DNA from: Neonectria sp. B-13
Taxonomy: Eukaryota; Ascomycota; Sordariomycetes; Hypocreales; Nectriaceae
NCBI GenBank assembly: GCA_002682825.1
Contig: NOKP01000017.1
Span: 372,001-436,000 of the forward strand
Direction: 5' to 3'
DNA: 64,000 nucleotides
Part shown: piece by piece, positions 10,596 through 22,390 of the stretch
Layout of the letters: every line of letters starts with the position of its first letter
How positions within the stretch are numbered: position 1 is the first letter of the stretch
The notes under the pieces: model-generated
Database searches by the model: none
What the model was told of the DNA's origin: nothing
Seen by the model: the letters and a program-made list of their open reading frames with translations, nothing else
Translations under genes and position numbers: made by a program

Positions 10596-13500
10596 TCACA
10601 AAGACGAGTTCAAAGTCTGAAACGTCTTGCAAACTTCTTCGAGCACATGCTTAACCCTCTCTTCTTCGAACAGCCGCGCCTTCGCGATGACGGTAACTTT
10701 GAGGTTGATTCCGTCAGGCTCAACCTCTCCTGCTATGGCCAAGTCATACAGCGGCTCATCCTTGCGAAGCTCGACATGTTTTGCCAAGACTCCCATCTCA
10801 ACTCGCTGATCATCCACTTCACTCTCCGGGTGGTACTCGAAATTGTGGTATGTGACGCAGATGGAGTAATTCGTGGCTTCTTCTGGCCAATCTGTGCAGT
10901 TGCGCTTGAGCTCCTCGAACCCTAGTGTCTCGAAAGGTAAGCTCCGGAGATATTGGTCTTGCATGTCGCGAAGCAAATGTCGGTGATTTCCGTCCGCACC
11001 TACGCGAACATGCACTGGTACTGCATTCGTGCAAGGACCGATGATATCTTGCCAAATAACCGGTAAACCTTGCCGCCCAGATACAATTCGACCGAAGACG
11101 ACGTCGTTTGACCCAGATTCCTTCGACAGTACTAGAGCACAAGCAGTGTTGAAGACTGTCGCCTGTGTGGTGATACTGCTTCGAGTGGCCTGGAGGGGAA
11201 CGCTAACGACCTCTGACAAATGTACGGCCTTGGAAGCTGGGATCTCTTGCTGACAAGTGCCATCGCTCAGGATTGTCATGGGTGAATTCTGTATCACATC
11301 ACGCCAAAACTCATAGCCATCTTTGCGACTCGAGGCAGTGTATTGCATATACCGCGCGAATTGGGTCGGTGCCGGAAGAGGTCTACCACTGTAGAGAATG
11401 TGAAGACCGCGCACAATATACTCGAAACTCAAGCCGTCATACAAAGCGTGAGATAGCTGCAGTATAACTCGCACTGATGATGCCGTCTTCAGAATGGCGA
11501 CTCGTATCAATGGGTGTCCTAGACGGACAGGCTCTTTCGCATGCTCATCCAGGTAATCGCTGGTCGCCGTGTTGACATTTTGTTCAGTCTCAATTGTCTC
11601 AATCGACATATCAAGATGCTCCAAGACCACTTGATAGAGCTCGCCTGCAGCTTCCAAGAAGACTGTCCTGAACATATCAAGCTTCTCAACCAGAGATTCG
11701 CAGGCTCTGATTAGGGTAGTAGAGTCCGAGTCGCGTGGGAAATCTATGTAGAACGGCACAAGAGACCGCGGGTACCCAGTTGTGGGATCGAAGAGGAAGG
11801 CTTTCTGCATCTGCGTAGATGGATAGACGTCCCGGATCGTGCCGTAGCGAGACTCGAGTTGCGGGCGAATTTCTCGTTGAATGAAGTCTTGTGGATCTTG
11901 CAGATCAAGGAGCTGGAATGCAGCGTAATTGGCCGTCTGTATGTCATGGTTCGCTTCTTTGTAGCTCTCCGATTGAGCCAACTCCATCTTTTTCGCGAGC
12001 TGGAAAAGGACTGGGTGATCGAAAATGTCTTTAACCGTGATTGTGGTATCCAGTCGACGGCCAATTCGCACAGCCAGCTTGGTAGCCATCAGTGAATGAC
12101 CGCCGAGGTCAAAGAAGTTGTCAGTGATTCCGACTTGGATGCCAAGACCTTTGGCGAACTCCTCGCATAACATCTTTTCAGTCTCAGTACGCGGGGCCAC
12201 CCGTGAGGACCATCCTTGCTTGTCCTGTCCATCGGTGAGAGGGTTCTGTAAAGCTAACCCTTGGCGGATGATAACCGCAAGATCGGCAAAAACAGGTTGA
12301 TCGAATACGTCCTTGACAGTCACACGGACCTTGAGCCGATGGTCGATTCGCGAGATGAGTTTTGTAGCCAGGAGGGAGTGTCCGCCAAGTTTGAAAAAGT
12401 GATCAGTGATGTCGACTTTCATTCCAAACACCTCGGTCGCCTCTTCACACAGAGTGATCTCGATGTCACTGATAGGGAACGCTGGCACCGGCGACGCCGT
12501 CTGATGTTTTGGTAGGATTCGAGCTCTGCGCGCAAGCTCTTTCCGGTCTACCTTTCCATTGGGATTGAGAGGCATCATGTCCAGCACCACTATGCTGGAT
12601 GGAATCATGTATGATGGAACCAAAGACTGGAGCCTCTCGCGGACCTGCAACGCGGCACGGCGTCTCTGCAATCGCTGTAGCGGTCGGTTGGCAAGAGTGG
12701 CCGACACTCGAGCCTCATTATCGGTGGGAAATTCGATCAGAGTACGGCCAAGGCTAGCCGTTTGAGAAGATGGGTAATGGTGGAAGACGGCATCCAGCGC
12801 ACCGCTCTGTGACCACTGCCGCGCTGCACTGACTTCTAGGTGGAACCCAGACTCGTTGGCAAGTTGGAAAAGATCAGGAACACTGAGTGATGGGCGGCTT
12901 TCGGCCTCGGAGCGGACAGCTGAGATCCACGCTGCACCATCTAGCATACTGTGCGTTTCATCTGTGCTGTCGTTATCGAGGGACTCAACGATCTGTCGCT
13001 CAAAAGAAGTCTTGTCATAATGGATGTTGCTGACGGCCACAGTCATGGCGTCTTTCGAGAGTCGCAAAAGGTCCAGAAGAGCATTTCTGTCCATCTGGGA
13101 TGCCTCAAAGTCGATCCACTGGTCCTTCTCAATCGGATACACAGGCTGTGCCGACTCGTCTGAATCATCACGTAGGTGTACGACAGCCGTATAGCGGTAG
13201 GCGCTAAGCTCGTTGGTGGCCTTCATGTTCTTTGGAATGATCTCGACGTGTTTGATCAGATCCGGAAGCCGGTCTTGCAGTGCCGTGAAGTAGGCTGGCT
13301 CAACAAGCAGCTCCTCCTCACGATCTTCCAGCTCTGCCATCTTTTGCCGCACATTGTGCTTGGTTGCATTGTTGTTGTTGCCTAGCGTATGGATCGCCCT
13401 GGCGGCAAGAAAGTGCCTGTTTGTCGCATGAGATCTTATATCGCCAAAGAATATGCGTTTGACACCGGGTATCCGAACCAGAGTGTCCACAACTTGTGTC

Positions 13501-16500
13501 AGATACTCAGGTGTAGGGAAGTACTGAACTACAGAGTTGAACGCCACAAGGTCTGGATGCAGTCCACCCAGTTTGTCAACATCTGTAGCCGTACCAACGT
13601 GAACCTCGGCCTTTCCAGCAAGGGCTGGGATGGAGTCGATGGCCTTATTCACGAACTCGGCCGCTGACTTGGATGGTTCAAGACCCACGTAACTTTGGAG
13701 CCCGGCATTGAGGTTGAACAAAATCATGCCGCTACCGGTCCCTATCTCGAGTACATGACTCGGCACCTGGCCATCATGGAGTGTGTGAATGGTGTCGTCA
13801 AGCCACTCCTGCATCTCTGCCTTGTCGATCTCGGCTCCGTCGTACATGGATGTCCAGCCCTTGAAGTCGTTTCCAATAGCCGATTTGTCTATGGCGGTGC
13901 TGATGTCGGAATACATGCCACTCTCAAAATGGTCTTGCCATCCCTCAACCTGGTTGCCCGTCTCCTCTTTCTCGGTGGAGTGGTCGTCGTCGGCGACAAT
14001 GAACCCAATAATTTCTGGCTGTTGCCCCTCGTCCTCCCGGAGAACAACGGCAGCGTCACGGACCCATTGGTGGCTGAGCATGGCAGACTCGACCTCGCCT
14101 GCCTCGATACGGTTGCCTCGGATCTTGAATTGGGTATCCATACGCCCGAAGAACTCGATAAGGCCATCCCCTATCCGCTCGCGTACCCGATCACCTGTCC
14201 GGTATGCCCTCACGGTCTGGCCCTCGATGTTGATGTGGATAAAGCGGTTCGTATCAAGTGCTGGGTCGCTATAACCCCGAGCAAGACCGTCTCCGGTGAC
14301 AACAAGCTCTCCCATAACGCCGACACCTACAAGCTGCTGGTTTGGATCCATCACATAGGCTCCGGAGTTGTTGATAGTTCGCCCAAGAGGAACTCCATTG
14401 GTGAAGGATTCATTTGCGGCAACATTGTACAGAGTGCTGAAAACTCCATTCTCGGTTGGGCCATAGGCGTTGAGACACTGACCTCTAGCAAGCGCCAGCG
14501 CCTCGATCGCATCCTGGCCATCAAACCTATCTCCAGCGGCGATGAAAATATCGAGGTTCTTCAAGGCATCACGAGCATCAGTCAGATATAATTTGACCAA
14601 CGCCGGCGCCATCATGGCAACATTGACTTGCTCTTGGGCAAACACAGCCTCGAGCGCTTTGCCATCCAAAGCGGTCATATAGTCAATACAGACCACGGTT
14701 CCGCCGTTCAGAAGCATGTTCCAGATCTCATAAGTAGCGCCATCAAAGGCGACATTGAACATATGAGCCATCCTCGCGGACGATGGGAAATTCGGTATAA
14801 TGTTACTCTTGACAAGCCGTAAAATAACACGATGCTCAATCATGACGCCTTTGGGCTTGCCAGTTGACCCGGAAGTGAACAGCACATATGCAAGGCTTGT
14901 CGCGGAAGGGCTCAACGAGTCTGCGTGTGCAAGGCCGTTTAGACCATTTTTGTCACCAGCTTCCAAAGCATCAGTGACACGTACCAGCTCCAAATCAGGT
15001 AGCTGAAACTCAGGGGCAACCACACCAGAGCCCAGTAGGACTATCGTGTGTCCAGGCAACCCTGACAGGATATCCTTCATGCGAGCGGCCGGAGACCTCA
15101 CATCGAGCGGGAGATATGCCAGGTTCGCTTTCAGGATACCAAGGAAGGCAACGATTGTCTCGCATGACCGTGGTGCGAGAACTCCGACGAGTGTCTCGGC
15201 CGCCATATTCCGTCGTCGAAGCCATGTCGCGAGCAGGTCAGACTGATGGTCTAGCTCCGCATAAGTTAGGCGTGACGATGAGTCGACGACGGCGACAGAG
15301 TCTGGGCAAGCAGCGGCTTGGTTGCAAAAGATGTCAACCACACTCGAATCTCGCGGGTACTCGACCTGCTTGATCTCCAGTAGGCCCAAACTACGAAGTT
15401 CCTCTACCCCATCGGTAAGGGGGAGAACCGAGATAGAGGTTTGAGGCTGATCGAGGCCATGACGCAGAATTTGGAAAAATACGCTGACAACGTTTTGGAT
15501 GGTTTCAGGTTTGAACAAGTCTGTGGCGAAGTTGCAGCTGCCTTTCAACCCGCCAGCCTCTTGGAACAGGTGAAACTCGACGTCGAACCTGGTATATGCC
15601 TTGCTTGAGATGGCTTCTGATTCAATGCCTTGCAGCTCAAATCTTCCGAGGTCCTTTTGCGAATGAACAGCGAACATTAGCTGCGCCAGAGGGGTTCGCG
15701 ACAGATCTCTCGACTCAGGTTGCAGGGCGGATACGACGCGCTCAAAGGGGACGTCTTCGTGCTCAAACGCGGCCGTCGTTGTTGACCTGACCTGGCGCAC
15801 CAAGCTCTCAAACGTGTCTTGATCATCAACGGCGATTCTCATACACTGGGTATTAACAAAGAACCCAATCATATTCTCCAACTCCCCTCGGTTGCGGTTA
15901 GCGATGGGTGTGCCGATGACGGCATCGTCAACTCCGGTCAGACGATAATGCGCCGCGCGGAAAGCCGCCAGCAGCACGGAAAAGGACGTTGTCTTATGCT
16001 TGTTGCAGAATTTCCGTAGCTTCTGGTACAGCTCGCCATGGATAGTAACTGGCACGACACCTGCTTCGCCGGACAGCAGAGACGGTCGAGGGAAGTCGGT
16101 TGGTATCTTGGCCGGCGAGCTATCTGCGAGTTGTTTCTTCCAGTACTCGAGTTGTTTCTCATGCTCAACTGCCTGACTCTCCTGCTTTTGCCAGATGGAA
16201 AAGTCGCTGTACTGTATCGGGAGCGGGCCGAGTGCTGATGAAGGATCTTGACCCTGCAGAGCGGCCGGGTAGAGTTGGATCAGTTCCCGTCGCAGTACAT
16301 CAATGGACCAGCCATCGGAGATGATATGATGCATGACGATAGAGAGAACATGATCAGTTTGGCCCAAGCGTATCAGCGATGCCCTCCACCCAGCCTCGGA
16401 TGTCAGATCAAATGGAGTGGTCTGCTCTCGATACAGCGCGTCGAGGTAGCCGCCATTTTCGCCGTCTGACACATCGATCACTTTCAACTCTTTGGCGAGT

Positions 16501-19500
16501 TTCTTGTGAACAATCTGTACCCCAACACCGTCCTGGTTCTCAAAAGTAGTTCGCAGGGTTTCGTGCCGCTGTTCCAGGGCTAGTAGAGCCCGGGTCAGCG
16601 CGTCGATGTCCACCGGCCCTCGCATGCGGACGGCGTACGGGATCAGATACCATGAAGCACCCTCTTCCAGCTGGTCTAGGAACCATAGTCGGCTCTGAGC
16701 ATATGACTGTTCAACGGGCCCATCGCGAGTCGACTTCGGGATGAGGGTGTATGGTACCGAGCTGCCGTTGATGACGGCTTTGAGGCCAGCAAGCGTGGGG
16801 TTTTGATATATATCAGAAACCTTTAGCTCTATCCCGGTTGACCTCGCCATGTTGACCATTTTGATCGCGATGATGGAATTTCCACCCATCTCGAAGAAGC
16901 TTGCTTCAACGTTGGTAGAGCCCGGTTCAAGATTCAAGCTTTGGAGCCAAATATCCTCCAGCTTGGCTTCTGTATCGGTTGCCGATGAATTGAACTCTCG
17001 ACTTGGCTGGGAAGCAGTCTTATGAGTCTGTTCACTCAACAGCTTGCTGCCCATAATTCGAAGCTTTCTTCGGTCGACTTTGCCGGTGGCAGTACGGGGA
17101 AGGTCACCCATGCAAATATAGAATGACGGAACGGAATGTCGAGGAAGAACTTGCTCCAGTTTCGCGTTAATTTCTCTGGTAGCACTTTGATCCAAGATGT
17201 GGGCATCTTCCTCAAACTTGGACGATTCTACCAAGAAGGCGGTCAAGACTGTACTATTGGACGAATCCGACCACTTGACAGCTTCGACCACGATGGCCAT
17301 GTCGTCGGGCATTTGCTGTCGTAGGCGAGTTTCCACTGCACCCAGCTCAACTCGCTGCCCTCTGATCTTGACCTGTGAATCCATGCGGCCAAGGCACACG
17401 ATGGTACCATCAGATGCGTAGCATGCAAGATCTCCTGTCCTGTAGATTTTGAAGCCGTCTGGTAGCTGCTTGGACGGATACCAAGTCGGGGCTGTCTTGA
17501 TAAAGGGCGACTTATCCGGCAGTGGAGCAACGATATAATCGCGTGCGATGCCCGGACTTTCTATAACCAGCTCGCCAATGGCGCCGATCGGGGCCAGACG
17601 ATTGGGGTTTTCGGGATCAATAATCCAGGAATGTGCGCCTACTGCCCGACCGATATTGTTTGGCTCAGAGGAGTGTGGGCGGATTGTAGCGACGCAGCAT
17701 ATAGACGAACTCTCACTCTGGCCGTAACCATTCAAGAGCTGAACTCGAGGGGCCCAGGTCTCGTTGACTGATGCCGACATCTGCTCTCCGACCAACACCA
17801 AGGTCTCGAGTCCAGGGACAACTTCTGGTTGAAATGTCCCCATATACGATGGCGTTGCCATGACCCAGTTGACTTTGCACCGGTTGATAAAGTCTGGAAT
17901 ATTGTTCATGCGATCGTCATCGGATGGGATACAAACACAACCGCCGTGGATCAGAGTCGTCATGATTTCCAGCAGACACGCACCAAACGCGTGGGAACCG
18001 AATTGAAGAGCGCGTGTGTTGTTGTTGATGCCTAGCGCAGGGCCAAACTTGATAACACAAGACGCAAATGCTCGGTGCTCAATCATGATACCTTTTGGAT
18101 CTCCCGTACTACCGGAAGTAAAGATAACATATGCCAAGTCCTGTGGCTTTACTGCGGATGCTGAGAGTTCTTCATCGCAAGGCTGGGGCAGTGACTGAAC
18201 AAGGTCATCGTCGACCACGATGCAGCGGCCAACAGCAGCTTGTACGGTGCTGCAGTGGAGCTTGGAAGTGAGGGCGACTGTTGCAGAGGTTTGGTCGACT
18301 ACCTGGGACGTCCTGGCCAGGGGATCACTTGGGTCGATGAGTGTGAATGCATGACCAGCTTTGAGCACAGCTAGCATTGACGCGACGACCCATTTCGACT
18401 TCTCAAAATAGAGTGGTAGTATGGCCTGCTTTTGGCCCAAATCAATTGACTTGATATGTTGAGCCAGTCGCGAGGATACATCGTCCAGCTCGGCATAGGT
18501 CCATTCTCCATCCCACGAGAAGACGGCGGTTTTGTTAGGGAAATCGGCAGCCCACTTCAGCATCTCGCTGTGGATCAGCGTGTCTTGTGCCTGGATAGGT
18601 TCTGAATTCCATCTCTCGATCTCTGTCCAGTCCTCTCGCGGCACCATGTCTACCTGTCCCACACAAGGCAGATCGTCTGTCGAGCTCTGCAGATGCTGGA
18701 TCAAACATCCCAGCTGCCTCAGAAGTCGAGCCATCTGATGGGAATCGATGACACTCTGGTCGTATTTTGCGACCAATTGTACCCCATCACTGGCCATCCG
18801 ACAACTGAGTAGAAGAGCCCGATTTGTGCAGGGTATGAACCCTTCTGGTTCTTCTGTCTTTTGGAGAATCTGACCAGTGGTAGCTCGGTCAGTGCCTCCA
18901 TTGGTGACCAGCAGGGCGGTTTGGAATCCACAAGCGGCAGATCCATCATCTCCAGTGCTGCCGATGTTGCGGAGACCAGCGTGTGCGAACTGGCGCATGT
19001 TTTGATCGTAGACATTGATCAACTCCATGACATCCGACACAGACTGGTCAGAGGCGCAAGGCACGCGGATAGGCACTACCGTGCGTGTCGGGCCATCCAT
19101 CACGAGCTGCTGTTCCTCCAACATGGGAGCTTGTTCGGTCACTACACCAAAGAGTGCCTCAGGAGAGTGTGTGTAGCGAGACAGCAAAATTGCGAGCGCG
19201 GCTCGACATACAGTAGTGCCGGACCACTTCTGCTGGGCTGAAGACGGGTATGAGATGCGATGCTCTGCCTTCGAATCTGGACGGGGCATAGCCAAGTGGG
19301 AAGACAAGTGTGGGAACGCAGAAGCATTCAGGCCGCTCAAGTGTTCCTGCCAGAACTGAGTCGCGCGTTTCATGTCCGCGGCTTGAGGGATCTTTAGCAT
19401 CTTGGATGGGTTTGGCTGTAGATCCTCCTCAGGCGTAGCTTGGGAAGAGTCTGGTGTTTCGAGCTGGCGGGGAAGTTCATCATTTGCGTCCTTGTAAGCT

Positions 19501-20096
19501 TTGAGAACTCGTCGAAGGATGCGTTCTTGAAAGGTGCTATCCACTAAAGCATGGCTGAATGTCCAAATGAGAAGTCGTTCCTTTGTATCAGGATCCTCGA
19601 GAAGAACGAATCGATTGCAACGCGGCCCAGCCATCGCGGCGGCAGCTTCATCATGCACCACCGCCTCCTTGAGGTCGAGAGATACCCAAGACATCCATGA
19701 AAAGACGAAGCTATCTCTCAAGACTACCTGGAAAACGTCTCCAGCTTTCGACGTAAATGTACAAGTCCGCAAGGCTGGGGTCTGACGCACAGTCTCCTTC
19801 CAAGCGGCAGCCAGGCGCGTGGTGTCAATGTCTTTTGGGATCTCAAAGACGGCATGGCCGATAGCACGCTGCCTATCATCGGCAGCGCAATCCATTACAT
19901 CGCGCTGGAAGGGCGTCCCTGGCAAGATATTCTCAATCCTATCTTGGCCTAAGCCAAAGGACCGAGTTACTTGCTCGCAAAGACTGTTGGGACGGCCAAC
20001 TGCGTCCAAGAATGGCGCAGTTGGGTCTTGTTGCCCATCATTTGCGTCATTGAGTGATGCCATGTCAGATGCAAGAAGGCAGGTGTTGGTAGCCAA
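10596..20096 (-). CDS. BEA1: Cyclooligomer depsipeptide NRPS, beauvericin/enniatin synthetase type
   Basis: Single exon, 3166 aa, near the usual length of enniatin, beauvericin and bassianolide synthetases. Domain order with approximate residues: C1 (40-450, SHALVDS near 181), A1 (490-1030, [11 protein letters not shown] near 660, ATGKVDRR near 1005), T1 (GGNSI near 1070), C2 (HHIISDG near 1255), A2 (1600-2520, [11 protein letters not shown] near 1742) with an N-methyltransferase inserted between A8 and A10 (VLEIGTGSG near 2115), twin T2a and T2b (GGHSL near 2570 and 2667), and C3 (SHALYDG near 2883). This C-A-T-C-A-MT-T-T-C order is diagnostic of fungal iterative depsipeptide synthetases, which condense a D-hydroxy acid with an N-methyl amino acid and cyclo-oligomerise the units. 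By manual alignment to GrsA, the A1 code is GALMVVGSI+K, with Gly where amino-acid-activating domains have Asp235, fitting a hydroxy acid. The A2 code is DGYMIAAVF+K. All carrier serines are present and no lesion is seen. An alternative start is Met13. Confidence 0.93.
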   Translation of the reverse strand: MATNTCLLASDMASLNDANDGQQDPTAPFLDAVGRPNSLCEQVTRSFGLGQDRIENILPGTPFQRDVMDCAADDRQRAIGHAVFEIPKDIDTTRLAAAWKETVRQTPALRTCTFTSKAGDVFQVVLRDSFVFSWMSWVSLDLKEAVVHDEAAAAMAGPRCNRFVLLEDPDTKERLLIWTFSHALVDSTFQERILRRVLKAYKDANDELPRQLETPDSSQATPEEDLQPNPSKMLKIPQAADMKRATQFWQEHLSGLNASAFPHLSSHLAMPRPDSKAEHRISYPSSAQQKWSGTTVCRAALAILLSRYTHSPEALFGVVTEQAPMLEEQQLVMDGPTRTVVPIRVPCASDQSVSDVMELINVYDQNMRQFAHAGLRNIGSTGDDGSAACGFQTALLVTNGGTDRATTGQILQKTEEPEGFIPCTNRALLLSCRMASDGVQLVAKYDQSVIDSHQMARLLRQLGCLIQHLQSSTDDLPCVGQVDMVPREDWTEIERWNSEPIQAQDTLIHSEMLKWAADFPNKTAVFSWDGEWTYAELDDVSSRLAQHIKSIDLGQKQAILPLYFEKSKWVVASMLAVLKAGHAFTLIDPSDPLARTSQVVDQTSATVALTSKLHCSTVQAAVGRCIVVDDDLVQSLPQPCDEELSASAVKPQDLAYVIFTSGSTGDPKGIMIEHRAFASCVIKFGPALGINNNTRALQFGSHAFGACLLEIMTTLIHGGCVCIPSDDDRMNNIPDFINRCKVNWVMATPSYMGTFQPEVVPGLETLVLVGEQMSASVNETWAPRVQLLNGYGQSESSSICCVATIRPHSSEPNNIGRAVGAHSWIIDPENPNRLAPIGAIGELVIESPGIARDYIVAPLPDKSPFIKTAPTWYPSKQLPDGFKIYRTGDLACYASDGTIVCLGRMDSQVKIRGQRVELGAVETRLRQQMPDDMAIVVEAVKWSDSSNSTVLTAFLVESSKFEEDAHILDQSATREINAKLEQVLPRHSVPSFYICMGDLPRTATGKVDRRKLRIMGSKLLSEQTHKTASQPSREFNSSATDTEAKLEDIWLQSLNLEPGSTNVEASFFEMGGNSIIAIKMVNMARSTGIELKVSDIYQNPTLAGLKAVINGSSVPYTLIPKSTRDGPVEQSYAQSRLWFLDQLEEGASWYLIPYAVRMRGPVDIDALTRALLALEQRHETLRTTFENQDGVGVQIVHKKLAKELKVIDVSDGENGGYLDALYREQTTPFDLTSEAGWRASLIRLGQTDHVLSIVMHHIISDGWSIDVLRRELIQLYPAALQGQDPSSALGPLPIQYSDFSIWQKQESQAVEHEKQLEYWKKQLADSSPAKIPTDFPRPSLLSGEAGVVPVTIHGELYQKLRKFCNKHKTTSFSVLLAAFRAAHYRLTGVDDAVIGTPIANRNRGELENMIGFFVNTQCMRIAVDDQDTFESLVRQVRSTTTAAFEHEDVPFERVVSALQPESRDLSRTPLAQLMFAVHSQKDLGRFELQGIESEAISSKAYTRFDVEFHLFQEAGGLKGSCNFATDLFKPETIQNVVSVFFQILRHGLDQPQTSISVLPLTDGVEELRSLGLLEIKQVEYPRDSSVVDIFCNQAAACPDSVAVVDSSSRLTYAELDHQSDLLATWLRRRNMAAETLVGVLAPRSCETIVAFLGILKANLAYLPLDVRSPAARMKDILSGLPGHTIVLLGSGVVAPEFQLPDLELVRVTDALEAGDKNGLNGLAHADSLSPSATSLAYVLFTSGSTGKPKGVMIEHRVILRLVKSNIIPNFPSSARMAHMFNVAFDGATYEIWNMLLNGGTVVCIDYMTALDGKALEAVFAQEQVNVAMMAPALVKLYLTDARDALKNLDIFIAAGDRFDGQDAIEALALARGQCLNAYGPTENGVFSTLYNVAANESFTNGVPLGRTINNSGAYVMDPNQQLVGVGVMGELVVTGDGLARGYSDPALDTNRFIHINIEGQTVRAYRTGDRVRERIGDGLIEFFGRMDTQFKIRGNRIEAGEVESAMLSHQWVRDAAVVLREDEGQQPEIIGFIVADDDHSTEKEETGNQVEGWQDHFESGMYSDISTAIDKSAIGNDFKGWTSMYDGAEIDKAEMQEWLDDTIHTLHDGQVPSHVLEIGTGSGMILFNLNAGLQSYVGLEPSKSAAEFVNKAIDSIPALAGKAEVHVGTATDVDKLGGLHPDLVAFNSVVQYFPTPEYLTQVVDTLVRIPGVKRIFFGDIRSHATNRHFLAARAIHTLGNNNNATKHNVRQKMAELEDREEELLVEPAYFTALQDRLPDLIKHVEIIPKNMKATNELSAYRYTAVVHLRDDSDESAQPVYPIEKDQWIDFEASQMDRNALLDLLRLSKDAMTVAVSNIHYDKTSFERQIVESLDNDSTDETHSMLDGAAWISAVRSEAESRPSLSVPDLFQLANESGFHLEVSAARQWSQSGALDAVFHHYPSSQTASLGRTLIEFPTDNEARVSATLANRPLQRLQRRRAALQVRERLQSLVPSYMIPSSIVVLDMMPLNPNGKVDRKELARRARILPKHQTASPVPAFPISDIEITLCEEATEVFGMKVDITDHFFKLGGHSLLATKLISRIDHRLKVRVTVKDVFDQPVFADLAVIIRQGLALQNPLTDGQDKQGWSSRVAPRTETEKMLCEEFAKGLGIQVGITDNFFDLGGHSLMATKLAVRIGRRLDTTITVKDIFDHPVLFQLAKKMELAQSESYKEANHDIQTANYAAFQLLDLQDPQDFIQREIRPQLESRYGTIRDVYPSTQMQKAFLFDPTTGYPRSLVPFYIDFPRDSDSTTLIRACESLVEKLDMFRTVFLEAAGELYQVVLEHLDMSIETIETEQNVNTATSDYLDEHAKEPVRLGHPLIRVAILKTASSVRVILQLSHALYDGLSFEYIVRGLHILYSGRPLPAPTQFARYMQYTASSRKDGYEFWRDVIQNSPMTILSDGTCQQEIPASKAVHLSEVVSVPLQATRSSITTQATVFNTACALVLSKESGSNDVVFGRIVSGRQGLPVIWQDIIGPCTNAVPVHVRVGADGNHRHLLRDMQDQYLRSLPFETLGFEELKRNCTDWPEEATNYSICVTYHNFEYHPESEVDDQRVEMGVLAKHVELRKDEPLYDLAIAGEVEPDGINLKVTVIAKARLFEEERVKHVLEEVCKTFQTLNSSL

Positions 20097-20274
20097 TAGA
20101 TTGTCCGCGGCAGTGAAATGGCAACGAGTTTAAGAAGGCAATGAGCGGACTCAGAAAACAGACACCGAGTCTAGCAGCTCTTGCAAGCTGGTATAGATCG
20201 ATAGAACGGATAATATGAGTTGATTGTAGCTGTAATAATCGCTAAGAACCTTCCTCAACACCGGACTTCCGCTT

Positions 20275-20282
20275 CTTTATAG
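20275..20282 (-). promoter_or_regulatory. TATA-like element of the NRPS gene
   Basis: Minus strand reads CTATAAAG, about 180 bases upstream of the NRPS ATG. Position and sequence suit a core promoter. The promoter therefore remains beside the gene, with the repeats starting only about 290 bases further upstream. Confidence 0.4.
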
Positions 20283-20570
20283 ATGGTGTATAGCAACGCA
20301 ACCCATTATGCGGCAACTGACATACAGGCATGGAACCATGGGATGTCAATCTTGCGTCCCGGGTCTAGTAATTGGTCATATTGGGTGCTGGGCGAAGAAT
20401 TCGGAACCCCCGTCAGGTATCTCTTTGACGCTCAGTAACCCCAGTATGGAAGCGGGTCACAAGAAGAGGAGTGACGAGATACCTTCCTTTCTCTTACAAT
20501 GTCTCAGAGTAAGTTTTGTCCGCTATCACGTTGCCACGGCCTTGCTTGAAAGCTACCGAGTAAGCCATCC

Positions 20571-20898
20571 TACATGCAATGCTCCTTTCTGAGTAAATGC
20601 CGCGTTGATCTGGTAACTCAGCCCTGGCACTTTGTAAACACCTTCTACTCATGCTAAGCGATATGCCGTCTCAATAAGGTTGGTTCTACATGCAATGCTA
20701 CTTTCTCAGTTTATCACACGCTATTCTAAACACTCAGCCCTGGCACTTTGTGAGCACCTTCTACTTATGCTAAGCGACATGCCGTCTCACCAAGGTTCTA
20801 CATGCAATGCTACTTTCTGAGTTTATCACACGCTGGTCTAAACGCTCAGCCCTGGTTCTCCGTAAGTGGCCTCTATCTACGCGAAGTGATCTGCCATC
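20571..20898 (+). repeat. Three tandem units of about 112-116 bp
   Basis: TACATGCAATGCT blocks begin at 20571, 20687 and 20799 (periods 116 and 112). Each is followed by CTTTCTGAGT-like sequence, ACTCAGCCCTGG about 50 bases on, and then a TTCTAC-TATGCTAAG-like block. The units are diverged by scattered substitutions. There is no coding potential. Confidence 0.8.
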
Positions 20899-20967
20899 TC
20901 ATCAGAATCCTGTATGCAATGTCATCAGAATCTTGTATGCAATGTCATCAGAATCCTATTTGCAATG
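20899..20967 (+). repeat. 23-bp unit repeated three times
   Basis: TCATCAGAATC followed by CTGTATGCAATG or close variants occurs at 20899-20921, 20922-20944 and 20945-20967, head to tail. Units 1 and 2 differ at one base. It directly follows the 112-116 bp repeats and shares their TGCAATG word, so the short array probably grew out of the long one. Confidence 0.85.
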
Positions 20968-21269
20968 CATGCTACTTTCTAAGGAGATGCCACTTTCGTC
21001 TAGTTGCTTGGCTCTGAGTTTTTACGAGTAACTTTTATCTACTTGGAGTGACGTGCATTGTTTGGCCGCTAGAATGCATTCTGCAGGTATTAATGACACG
21101 GAGCGGGCCGTTATGATCTGCAGTCTTTTATGTCTTATACGGATCGGTAAGACCGATGCGGAACGCCCGAATCCACTCCAACCAAATCCTTCACGCAAGT
21201 TTTGAAACCTATTACCCTAATCCAGCAAAAGTGAAATAAATTGAACTCAAAAGTACTGATATGTATGTC

Positions 21270-21590
21270 TAATAACTCGTAAGACGGGTGGGGGGCAGCC
21301 AACCTCCACACACACCAGATCCTTCTCTTTAGAAGTCGTAAGACTACCGTGTCGACTCTTGGAATCCAATACGCCCTGTGGATCATTTTTCTGCTCGATC
21401 ATATCTATGATAGGCTCAGTTGCAAATAAGGACAGATCTGACACTCAGGCTGGAGGGAAGCCCTCGGCAAATAATATGCTCCAGAGATGGCTTGGGAGGA
21501 TCGACAAGGGGTATTGGATTTTACGAGTCAATACAATAGTGGGGGACAGTCACTCTGCACACACACCAGATATTTAATGTCATACCTTAA
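21270..21590. repeat. Diverged inverted and direct repeat pair, possible LTR debris
   Basis: The minus-strand segment near 21335-21375 (GGCGTATTGGATTCC...GAGTCGACAC) matches the plus strand near 21505-21540 (GGGTATTGGATTTTACGAGTCAATAC). A CACACACACCAGAT word also recurs in direct orientation at about 21313 and 21551. This mixture suggests nested or rearranged copies of one element. I could not define termini or target-site duplications. Confidence 0.4.
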
Positions 21591-22082
21591 GAAGACTTCC
21601 CCTAGTTGTGACAGCTATACTGAAGTCAATGGTACTAAGCTGTATCTATCAAACATAGAGCTGTCGTATAATGCCTGGCAACAGCATGTATCAATCGATC
21701 TGCATTGCGCGATTGGTATTGTGTTAAAAGCTTTAGGCTCTAGCACTCTTCCGACGTCTTAAGAGACGTGTCAAAAGTAGCGATAAATCGTGGCCAGCGA
21801 TTAACTGCGATGTGTACTACCTGATCGGGTTGGCATCCAGAATACAGAGATCCACCAGTCTTACGACTCTTTCAGAGATGGCGTCAAGATATGCTCATGT
21901 TCATGACGTGGCCAGTGCGGCGCAGGTAAGGCACGGGATCGCCATAGAAGTCATAAGATTCATGGGAGCTGCCACGCCTTAAGAAGCTCATGCAGTAAAT
22001 CCTAAGACAAGTCAGCGGTTAAATATCCCGACCCACTGCAGTAAGACGGTAGTAGGGACAGGCTAATCAGGCTATTACTGTA

Positions 22083-22390
22083 TGAGAGTGGAAGGCGCAA
22101 TAGACTAATGTCGGGAGTGAGCGGGATCTATCTCGATCCTGCGGGAAGGTAGGGAGGGATAAGGTAAGTACTAAGAGAGCGGTAGGCGTAATAGACTTTT
22201 TCGGGGGTAGACTAATGTCGGGAGTGAGCGGGATCTATCTCCATCCCGCGGGAAGGTGGGGATAAGGTTAGTACTAAGAGAGCGGGAGGCGTAATAGACT
22301 TTGTCGGGGGTAGACTAATGTCAGGAGTGAGCGGGATCTCTCCCCATCCTGTGGGAAGGTGGGGACAGGGGAAGCACTAAGAGAGCGGCA
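22083..22390 (+). repeat. Tandem repeat of about 105 bp, nearly three copies
   Basis: TAGACTAATGTCGGGAGTGA or a one-base variant begins at 22101, 22208 and 22311 (periods 107 and 103). Each is followed by GCGGGATCT, a CC-TCC-GGGAAGGT block and ACTAAGAGAGCGG. The last copy runs straight into the gag-like frame, so the array probably belongs to the 5' part of the retroelement. Confidence 0.8.

Noticed and set aside
13695..14591. 298-codon open frame on the plus strand inside the NRPS
   Set aside because: It is exactly antisense to the A2/methyltransferase coding region, has no domain, and is explained by codon bias of the true gene.
16609..16620. GTCCACCGGC inside the NRPS as another regulon site
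   Set aside because: It lies within coding sequence, lacks the TTCC/GGAA flank and is explained by codons.
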